From Byssothecium circinans (Eukaryota > Ascomycota > Dothideomycetes > Pleosporales > Massarinaceae): 64,000 nt of DNA. The notes below the pieces were generated by a model, which saw nothing but the letters and a program-made list of their open reading frames with translations, made no database searches and was not told the DNA's origin. Where the stretch lies: NCBI GenBank assembly GCA_010015675.1, contig ML977019.1, positions 196,626-260,625 of the forward strand, given 5' to 3'. The number at the start of each line of letters is the position of its first letter. The first letter of the stretch is position 1. A program made the position numbers and the translations under genes. This document shows positions 56,285 through 64,000 of this stretch, one piece after another.

Positions 56285-56987
56285 CGGGGGCGCACCGAGC
56301 GAGAAGTCGACTTCGGCACCGTCATGATTGAATGGCATGTCATCCACGATACCCTTTTTCCTTTCGCCAAAGCCTTCTACCTTGTCGACCATCATCCGAC
56401 TCGCATACACGTCTGAACAATTCGACTACATCGGTTCCATGGAGCAGTTATGGCTTTGGTTTTCATTTTGTTCTATTATAATGATCTGCTGGCGGGAGGT
56501 CTAATACCCTCGTGAAGGCGTCCTGGTCTCTACGACATATACTTGTCTCCTTCGGGGTTCTTCGGATAAGCTGGGAAGCATAGCGTAGTGAAATTGAAAC
56601 TTCTGCAATTCATCAACGGTGGATTCGGTGGTGACGTAGGCTTGGTGGCTACATATGTAGGCTCAAGCACATTGCGTGATTGCTTGATGTCGCCGCGAAT
56701 CAAAACTTCATGACCAGGAAGAGTGAGTATCTCATCAATTACATTAGCATGCAACGATGATGCTCGTGGTCTCTGGCCAACACATGTTCTTTGAGTGTTT
56801 GTGCCTGCAAATAGGTATCCACGGAACGTTCCGCGCGTGCCGCCTAGCGCGACCATGGAATTCTACGCCCAACCGCAAAGTGACACCTCAGCACAACCTG
56901 ACAACAACTGTTCACGCACACACACATGTCTTCGCTTACACGTAACCCTCACAAACGCACGTTACCCACCCAGAGGGCTCGTAACAA
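56285..56987. other. spacer between PMP3 and CNOT11-like gene
   Basis: 703 bp. PMP3 3' flank and the leader of the next gene. Short ORFs, no motif. Confidence 0.55.
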
Positions 56988-58190
56988 ATGGATATCTCCG
57001 CCACACTGACAGCGGCCGAAGTTGCGCTTCTGAGCAACCCAGAACGCGCCTGTAAAGACGCGTCCCTCCAGCTAGACACGCTTGGGACAACACAAGATGG
57101 TGAAAATTGTGAGCCTGTCATGGAAGAGCTCAAGGTCTTTGAGAAGTCGCTCAGGTTGAAAAATACCCTCGACGCGTTTGAGGATCGAGGTATGGACATT
57201 GGAGCTGGGAAGAGGCGTAAGAGGCTAATGAGGTCTCGTGCAGCCAGAGTGGAACCCTCGTGGCACACGCTCTCGATCCTCGTCAATTGCGAATATTCTC
57301 TCTTCGCCCTGAATCAGAGCACGCCGCTCCGCAACAACCCGTTTCTGTCGCATTGGGTGGAAGCTATACAAAGGCTCGAGCAGCCTGTCACGGAGCGCAC
57401 CACGCGATCAGATGAGGCAATCGTGAGCAGTAATGTTCACACTGTGCGTGCGGAACTCATAAAGTCGCTTTTGCAAGCGGGCAACACGTCACAACTTGGG
57501 CAGAAATGCCCCAAGCAGCTGTACAACGAGGTCATCGAGTCGCCTCGAACAAGCTCATTCGACCTCAGACCATACATTCGCATGTTGGAAGAAGAAGACA
57601 TATATGAGCGGACTCCCGAACCTCCCGAGCCGCAAAATGTTTCGTCTCAAGGAGACAGCACTATGCCTTCTCCGGAAACAGGTCCAACTCGCTCCAAGCT
57701 GAGCGATTTCCAGCAGTGGAAACAAGACCTCATATCGCGGCTACAGACCGAGCCTGAAGTAGCAATACCAGAGCTCACACATCTCCCCATCGAGCTCTCT
57801 TCGCTCGATTTCCTAACTACACTGCTCCAGGAGGGAACATTGGAAGCCCTTGCCATCGATTCCGCGCCTGTAATCAGCGACTATATGCAGCATGCGCTGC
57901 GACTTACTGAGCAAATGGGCGAGCCACCATCACCTACTGAGGCTGGATCTTCAGGTCTCAATGATGGATCGGAGCAGGTGGCCGACTACGGGAGGGAAGC
58001 GCAGACAAGAGCTGTGAAGCTTCTGCTGCTCTTCATCAGGAACCTAATTAGGAAGGCGTTGGTTGGGATGGAGGCAATCTACTTTGAGATACAGGAGATT
58101 TGTGTGAGGTATGTGTGGATAAGAGAAGTGAGGGAGTTTAGGACGTTCATTGAAGGAGAGGGAGCTGGGGGTGGACCAGCGTTTGGGTAA
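56988..58190 (+). CDS. CNOT11-like subunit of the CCR4-NOT complex
   Basis: Single exon, 400 aa, no signal peptide. The C-terminal quarter contains SLDFLTTLL, APVISDYMQHALRL, RAVKLLLLFIRNLIRK and FEIQEICVRYVWIREVREFR. The order and spacing match the conserved C-terminal domain of animal CNOT11 (DUF2363, PF10155), where the segment ending in an IRE-x-F pattern docks on other NOT subunits. It should act in mRNA deadenylation scaffolding. The N-terminal half is helical-looking and divergent. The similarity is recalled from memory, so this is a good but not certain assignment. Confidence 0.72.
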   Translation: MDISATLTAAEVALLSNPERACKDASLQLDTLGTTQDGENCEPVMEELKVFEKSLRLKNTLDAFEDRGMDIGAGKRRKRLMRSRAARVEPSWHTLSILVNCEYSLFALNQSTPLRNNPFLSHWVEAIQRLEQPVTERTTRSDEAIVSSNVHTVRAELIKSLLQAGNTSQLGQKCPKQLYNEVIESPRTSSFDLRPYIRMLEEEDIYERTPEPPEPQNVSSQGDSTMPSPETGPTRSKLSDFQQWKQDLISRLQTEPEVAIPELTHLPIELSSLDFLTTLLQEGTLEALAIDSAPVISDYMQHALRLTEQMGEPPSPTEAGSSGLNDGSEQVADYGREAQTRAVKLLLLFIRNLIRKALVGMEAIYFEIQEICVRYVWIREVREFRTFIEGEGAGGGPAFG

Positions 58191-59947
58191 AGACTTGGGA
58201 GAGCGTGAACGAACTCGGAAGGACGACTGAAGTTGGGTTGAAGCGCTGAGATGTCAAGACGGAACCGTCATTCACTGCCAACACAGCCTCCCGGATCCGG
58301 TATCTTAAAAACTTGCGGTGAAGCTGCAATCTGTTTTGCAGTGAAGCGTCTCAGCGTCTCAATTTTTCGACACTGTTTATTACTATTGCCACCCCCTTCG
58401 AAAGCGTTGCCAACGCAATGAAGCTTTGCAAGATCGCAGTCCGGATGAAGCGTCACATCAAGTGGAGCCCACGACATGAATCGCCGGTTTGATATCGTGC
58501 TCAGCATCATCACGATGTTGCCAACGGCTTTTTGAAATGGACTGTGATGGGTGCTTGCCGACATCGGCTTCCAATCGTCGGGGGAACCATGCCAAGTTTC
58601 GACCCAATGCCAAACCGAACAGTTTCACCAGCCAAGCCTAAAACAACTGACAGAATATTTCAAACTCAACGTTCTTTTTGCATATCCTTGCGAACCCAAA
58701 TTCACTTTGATATCGACCCAGCGTATTCTGGCGATGGCCGATCCAGACAGCGGTCGTCTGCCCGAATGGTTTCTTGACGGCTGCACGTGCGAATGATAGA
58801 TGGAGATTTGGAAACTTGTGCGGTGAGGATTCAGGACTTACTCAACAACGTCTCGACCGATGACCCTATCTCCGCTCTCGCTCTTAGTTTGGGCGGGAGT
58901 AGTGGGCCCGACTCTACGTTTCGCAGAGCTTTGCGGCGCGCACGCTCAGACAAACAAATAATACCTTCCAATTCTCCGGCTAGCCACCAGGTTCTCCATT
59001 TGCGACTCGCAATGCCAACTTATCCGTATCCGTACCCGTACCCTGCACTCATGACCATCCGAGGCCGGAAAACAATTTCGTAGCGCATAGTGAGGCAGTT
59101 AATGGAGCTTGGTGTGGCACAGCGTTTATTCTTGCCTCGGTGTTGCAAGATTGTCTCTGCTCCCGCGCGTCCCGCGACGAATCCCAGCCTTCTTTTGAGG
59201 GCAACAAGAGCTGTATGGGCGGGTTGATACGGTCTGGGCATTGCCATACGCCCATTGGATCAAAAGGCCTCCCTTTTCCATCGTCTGCGTTTTGAATCAG
59301 CTAAGTTTAGCCCTGGAGGGTTCCGAAACACCACACCTCGAGCCACAACCTCAGATTCAAACGCCAATGCGCTGTTCCGTGATCGTGACCGCGATATTGT
59401 TTTTCCATGTTCTGTTCTAGTTCCCAAGGCGGCAGTCCCATGTTCAAACTTCTGGATACGATCGATCCGCCACAGGCAGGCTAGGGAAAATGAGTCTGGG
59501 TTTGCCGTCTCGCGGATGGTTCGACCAACGGCGTCTCGACTATTATGCTGGACGGCATACTTCCGGTCTCGAGATATCTGATTTTGCTACTCCCTTGGTA
59601 CAAACGCCTCCGCCGGGGGTGTCACAGAAACGTCAGAACCCTATCCTGGATGCCAAACCGCGACGCGAAAGCTTGTCTGCAACCAAGCTTCCCATTTTGC
59701 GACCAAGCTTTTCCTTCCATGAATGGCCTTTGCATGGCACTGAGTATAGCATATAAGGCGGGACGGCCTTCGGCCAACAAAGCCTCATCATCATCATCAG
59801 TTCTTCAGTAATTACCAGAGTCGTTTCCCATTCCTTCTACTAATTTCTTGCGCCGGCCGCTTGTTTAATAATCTTTTCAATCTTTAACTACCAATAACTA
59901 CCTAATATCCCCTTCTTCCATCACTACCACTCCTAAAATCAATCAAA
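58191..59947. other. intergenic region, promoter of the Egh16-like gene
   Basis: 1.76 kb. Many overlapping ORFs, none with motif or coding pattern. GTATCC/GTACCC short repeats near 59025-59043. A CATATAAGG TATA-like element at 59750-59758 precedes a long pyrimidine-rich leader ending at the ATG. Confidence 0.5.
59752..59757 (+). promoter_or_regulatory. TATA-like element of the Egh16-like gene
   Basis: TATAAG within AGCATATAAGGCG, about 195 bp upstream of the start codon. The C/T-rich stretch after it fits a fungal leader. Confidence 0.4.
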
Positions 59948-60977
59948 ATGCGTTACTCCATCGTCGCCATCGCTGCCTTCACGGCCTCTGCTCAAGCCCA
60001 CGGTGTCGTCACCCAGGTTCAGGGCGCCAACGGTGTTACAATGCCTGGTCTTTCCGGTAAGTTTCTTGCCTTCCATACTCCGCGAGCTTCTTGATCTAAC
60101 AATCAACAGTCCAGGACGGCACTCCCCGTGACTGCGCCAGCCCCAGGTGCGGATCTGAGGCCGATACTTCCATCATCCGTGCCAGGGAGGTTGGTGGCAA
60201 GGCCTCTGCTCTCGGCCGCACCCAGGGTGGCGGCGCTGTCGATGCTGCTGCGGCCATTGCTACCTTCATGGGAACTGGTGCTGGTGCTTCTCCGGCCGGT
60301 AAGTCTCCCTCTGTCATCATAAAACTCCAGCTCACAACCTCATAGGTGCTGCTGCCCCTGCCACCAAGCGTCAGCTCCTCGGCGGAAAGAAGGGCAAGGC
60401 CAAGGGCGCAGGTGCTGCTTCCGATGGCACCAAGACCGCAGCCGGCACCACCGAGGCCGGTGTCGCGGCTGCCGCTGGCTCTGGTGCTTCCTCTGGTCTC
60501 CCGACCACTGCCGACGACGGCACCATCACCATGACCTTCCACCAGGTCAACCAGGACGGCGCCGGTCCCCTCACCGCCCAGATCGACCCTTCCTCCGCCG
60601 GAACCGACCCGGCCGCCTTCCAGGACGCCAAAGTCACCCAGAACGTTCCCGGTATCGGCATTGGCGGTCTCTCTGCTGCAACTACCACTGACTTCCCCGT
60701 CAAGGTACGCATATATTTCCCCTCATATCACCACGTCAAAACATCCAACATAGGCTAACCCACCCCGTAGGTCCAGATGCCCCAGGGCATGACCTGCACT
60801 GGCTCCGCCGGTGGCGCGTCCAACGTCTGCGTCGTCAAGCTCCAGAACTCCGCCCTTGCCGGTCCCTTCGGTGGCTCGGCCGCTTTCACCCAGTCGGCGG
60901 CTGCGAAGAAGCGTGCTATCGAGTATAACCTCCGCAAGAGGCACATGGCCCGCGGTATCCTCGGCAAGCCTGAGTAA
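59948..60977 (+). CDS. Egh16/MAS3-like secreted protein (DUF3129)
   Basis: Four exons: 59948-60056, 60110-60298, 60346-60704 and 60771-60977, giving 287 aa. Signal peptide 1-17 ends before HGVVTQVQGANG. The conserved features of the gEgh16/MAS family (PF11327) are present: TPRDC..RCGSEADTSIIR, FHQVNQDGAGPLTAQID, and MTCTGSAGGASNVCVVKLQN with paired cysteines. A Lys/Gly/Ala-rich insert with a KR site (ATKRQLLGGKKGK) lies in the middle. Family members are secreted during appressorium formation and host infection in several plant pathogens, but also occur in saprotrophs. A role in pathogenicity here is not shown. Confidence 0.88.
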
Positions 60978-62251
60978 AGCTAGTCCTAGTTTCTCTCTTT
61001 GTGTGGGCTCGTGGATCAGATGGGTTCTCCCGTCTCTTATAGGCTGTGGTTTGAGATTTGTGGGTAAGAGGGGTGGTTATTGTATATAGGTAATTTGGGG
61101 GTCTTTATTTCTTTGCCCTCGTTGTGGATATTAAGTTTGGATTTCATCTGGATTCTTGGATTCATACGTTTGGTCGCTCCTTGGAAGTACTAAATTAGCT
61201 TTAGTTTGTAATTTAGCAGCATGTGTGGTGCTGTTTGGGAGGCGGGGTGCATGGGAGTGTGAGCGACTGTGAAGGTGAGTCGCTGTTTGTATATAAATGA
61301 ATCTTGTTAAATGATGTGTATCTTTTCGGTGTGTAAATTTTTGGGTGTTCGTCTTTGCTTTGATTGGGAGGGTGAGAGGGTATGAGTGAGTGAGTGAGAG
61401 TGTAAGCGTGAGTGCTTTCGGTGATGGGGAGTCTTAAGGCTTGGGATGGCTACGTCGTTTTCTCACGGCCAGCTAGATAGTAATATCTCTAGATGATAAG
61501 CTAATAATTAAATACTTACTCTATATAACTTATTAAGGGGGTATATAGTACCTAATACTCTCTCTAAGGTTAGAGATTTAATAGTAACGCGAGTTTCCAT
61601 GGCTTACCTATGGTATCTCCGTGAGATCGCTACGGTATTTTACTGTAAGAGCGTGGTGGCGAATGTATCTTTGCACTTTACTTTACTTCCTCGGCTTCTG
61701 CTTTTCTACTTCGCCTAGGACTTAACGGGTGGGTTGGGGTTGGTGTTGGGGTTGGTGTTTTCTGTTTAGAGGGCTAGGAGTAAGGAGTAAGGCTGTGTGG
61801 ATTTAGGATCGTAAGGTAGAGGTGCTAAGTAATACTAAGGATGGAGATGGAGGTGGCATGCATGGGAGTGGATGGGAGTGGCAAGTGAAGGTGAAGGAAT
61901 GCATTGGTTAGACGGGCGGTCTATGGACAAGATAATTCGAAGTGTGAGATGGTACTCTAGACAACTAGAGGAGGAAGAGAATGTGTGCAAAAGTAGTTCA
62001 TAGAACTAAATAGTCTATCTATTAAAGTCGGGCAAAAAAAAAACACCCCCAAAAACCTACCAGATCGTCTACTAAAAAGCAAGGCAAGGCGAAGAGTAAA
62101 CAGTGGAAAAGACTCAGCGAGCGTAACGAGCGAGCGTGTTAAAGAAGAAAAACGAGACACGAGACACGAGCAAACAAGAAGCAAAGAAAATCGTCCGCCA
62201 ACAACAACCACTGAAAACCCCAAAAATCCCCCTCACATCTAAAACATATTA
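60978..62251. other. intergenic region with AT-rich relic
   Basis: 1.27 kb. 3' flank of the Egh16-like gene. GAGTGAGT microsatellite near 61384-61400. AT-rich, stop-dense block at 61465-61640, unlike the flanks and possibly a RIP-degraded repeat. GGGTTGGGGTTGGTG-type sequence at 61729-61759. No gene is supported. Confidence 0.5.
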
Positions 62252-62846
62252 TCATCCAACCCCCTCTTCCAATGCCCACACCCCGTATCCCCACCCTGTC
62301 CCCGCACCTCCCTCGACCTTTCCCAAATACCGCTCCTCCAAAGCGCTCTCAACCCGATTCTTCGACGTATTCTCCCAAACCCTTTGCGCCTCTGACTTGG
62401 GCGCCTTCCTCTTTCCCTTCGGCGTCTCCACAGCGGGAAACTTTGCAAGCTCAGACTCCAGCTCTCTATCTACCTGATCTTCGATCCGCTGCTTTTCATT
62501 AAGATAGTCTGAGTAATGCTGACTGCTCCGCTCAGGCGCAAACCATTCGCGGAGATAGCAGCGCCCGCGTTCGCAGAGGTGGGCGGCGTAGTAGGCGGGC
62601 GGCGGGTAGGATGCGCCGACGGTGGCGCGGACGTATGTGTAGCAGAGTTTCCACGTCTGCAAAAAAGGTGTTAGAGTTTTGGGAGGAGACTTGTTGGAAG
62701 AAGAAAGAACGAGTTTGACTCACCAGTCGTCGGACGCAGGTTAATCCGCTCCGCTTACCGTAACCGAGCGCGTGACGCCCGGGCCCGCGTGGCGCACGGT
62801 TTTCAGGTGTTACCACCCACAAACTTTTGAAGCTGTACAGCTCCAT
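62252..62846 (-). CDS. small hypothetical protein, 5' end uncertain, next to a transposon
   Basis: Exons 62252-62656 and 62724-62846 (phase 0, 67-nt intron GTGAGT..TTGCAG). The second exon reads convincingly: TWKLCYTYVRATVGASYPPP, YYAAHLCERGRCYLREWFAPE, then a Glu/Lys-rich helix and a Gly-rich end. The upstream exon is less protein-like and its ATG (62846) lies only 73 bp from the transposase remnant, so the true first exon may have been displaced or replaced by the insertion. Family not recognised. Confidence 0.45.
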
Positions 62847-64000
62847 ATATAGAGTAAATCGATGCGATTTTTTAGTGCAGCACTCAGAGAAGCTTGCAAA
62901 CTTGATTAGCGCTATATACTACTCGCAGAAGCGCTTCGGAAGCTTGATTTTCCGGTCCCGTCGCGATCGGGCCGGTGTAGGCCCCACATCTACAATTGAT
63001 GAGAGCTCTACACCAACATCTTCTCCATCACTTAATTGAGGCGTAATAGTCTTCTTCTTGCCTCTGGCAGCTTGCTTGGAGTCGTTCTTGAGTTGCTGGT
63101 TAACTAGACGGGCTATATTTGCCTCCTCTTTTTGAGCTGCTTTGGCCCGTTGCTCCCGTAGTTGAACTTCCTTTGCCACTGCTCTCATACGCCTCCTTTC
63201 CTCAAGCATGCGAGCTTTCTCAGCCTTCTGGGCTTCCTTAAGCTTACTCTGCTCGTCCTTTTGGAGTTGTAGAGCCTTCTCTTAGTCTTCCTTTTGCGCT
63301 TGGCGATCGCGGGCTTCCTTTACTTTGGTAGGTGACCAGAAGACTGCTCCACCATTGTACTCTGGTGGTGCTTCAAGTAGTAGAGGCTTACCACGCTTCC
63401 GGCGCTTCTTCTCATTAAGTAGAGCTTCTTTTAAGCGGCCATTCTCGTGCTGGAGTAGAGTATTGCGTACTGAGATGGTGTGAATCGTCTGGCTGAGCTG
63501 CTAGGCTCGAGAGTCGTAAATATCGGCAACAACTTTGCGTAAAAGCCGTTCAATCTTCCTCCAATCTGAAGCGCTAAGTACTGAGCTTGTACTATCGCTT
63601 GAAGAAGGCCTTTCTTGCTCATCTATATCGAATCGGCGTAGTACCACCTGAGGATCAAATGGTGATAAACCAGTTGCTTCAAAGGCCTTCAGGATAGTAT
63701 TTGACTTGAAGGATGCCGCCCAGGCCTTGTAGAAGAAGCGGAAGAAGTCTCTCTTAGTGATTGACAATAGCCCTTGGCATTTATCCATATAATCGGCGAG
63801 CTCAGCTGAGTAAGCTAATGCGAGGGGCTTAAACATGCAGACGTCGAGAGGCTGAAGCGTATGGGTCGAATGAGGTGGATATATAGCCAGTAGTATCCTA
63901 TTGTCGTCGCAATACTTAATAAACTCCATAGTAACATGCGAGCCGTGCCCATCTAGGATAAGTAGTTGATAGGAACGCCTTGCCTTGGCCTTTGTCTCCC
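62847..64000 (-). mobile_element. Pogo-type DNA transposon, 3' part
   Basis: Encloses the transposase remnant. The inner sequence after the transposase stop is AT-rich (62850-62918). The terminal inverted repeat cannot be fixed because the other end is outside. A TATATA at about 62844-62851 could hold the TA target site. Confidence 0.6.
62919..64000 (-). pseudogene. Pogo/Fot1-type DDE transposase, C-terminal part, two nonsense codons
   Basis: From the right edge, the minus strand reads LLILDGHGSHVT (the second catalytic Asp region of the DDE_1 fold), CDDNRILLAIYPPHSTHTLQP and LDVCMFKPL, then FYKAWAASF and ATGLSPFDP, all typical of fungal Pogo transposases (Fot1/Pot2 group). The frame continues to TAG at 62919 but is broken by TAG at 63501-63503 and TAA at 63283-63285. 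Both are one C-to-T change from a Gln codon in CpA context. A Lys/Glu/Arg-rich coiled-coil tail lies between. The N-terminal half lies outside the window. Confidence 0.9.

Noticed and set aside
61729..61759. GGGTTGGGGTTGG-like sequence as an interstitial telomere repeat
   Set aside because: It is not the TTAGGG repeat of filamentous ascomycetes and is only a few irregular units.
1..64000. A biosynthetic or defence gene cluster
   Set aside because: No polyketide synthase, NRPS, terpene cyclase, P450 group or NLR-type gene is present; neighbours are unrelated housekeeping and wall genes.

Overview
The window is nuclear DNA from a filamentous ascomycete (Pezizomycotina), most likely a Dothideomycete. 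The signs are short introns (mostly 46-160 nt) with CTAAC/CTGAC-like branch sites, intergenic spacers of 0.3-2.5 kb, and fungus-specific families: SUN and GH72 wall proteins, a copper-fist factor, an Egh16-like secreted protein, a sphingolipid delta-8 desaturase and a PEX28-32 peroxin. It is ordinary dispersed gene space, not a gene cluster, with small transposon relics between genes and a Pogo-type transposon at the right edge. I saw no tRNA, rRNA or CRISPR.

Layout, left to right. 1-10 kb: a truncated APH-type phosphotransferase, a small unknown protein beside a minisatellite, the sphingolipid desaturase, then a long non-coding stretch with a 303-bp MITE. 10-24 kb: a cysteine-free secreted protein with dibasic sites, decayed sequence, a DUF202 membrane protein, DBP5 divergent from the F-BAR/C1/SH3 protein BZZ1, and a SUN-family wall protein. 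24-36 kb: a copper-fist transcription factor divergent from an EFM7-like methyltransferase, two adjacent unknown genes that look like diverged paralogues, a pair of related MITEs, and a CorA-like membrane protein. 36-47 kb: an YGR210-type GTPase with a 10-nt microexon, a GPI-anchored glucanosyltransferase, a plasma-membrane syntaxin, a CsbD/HMP1-like protein and indoleamine 2,3-dioxygenase. 47-64 kb: a large DYRK kinase (Pom1-like), a PEX28-32-type peroxin, PMP3, a CNOT11-like CCR4-NOT subunit, an Egh16-like secreted protein, a small unknown gene, and the 3' half of a Pogo transposase with two nonsense codons of RIP type.

Functionally the genes do not form one pathway. Several serve the cell surface (SUN, GH72, syntaxin, BZZ1, desaturase, PMP3, Pom1-like kinase). 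Others serve mRNA export and turnover (DBP5, CNOT11), translation-factor modification (EFM7), copper homeostasis and tryptophan catabolism. Exon models were built by hand by matching reading phase and family conservation. In nearly every multi-exon gene the coding lengths sum exactly to whole codons. I did not find a convincing new multi-gene system. The most interesting leads are the MITE families, an excess of AAG 3' splice sites, Ssd1-type motifs upstream of the SUN gene, and the two adjacent paralogous unknown genes.
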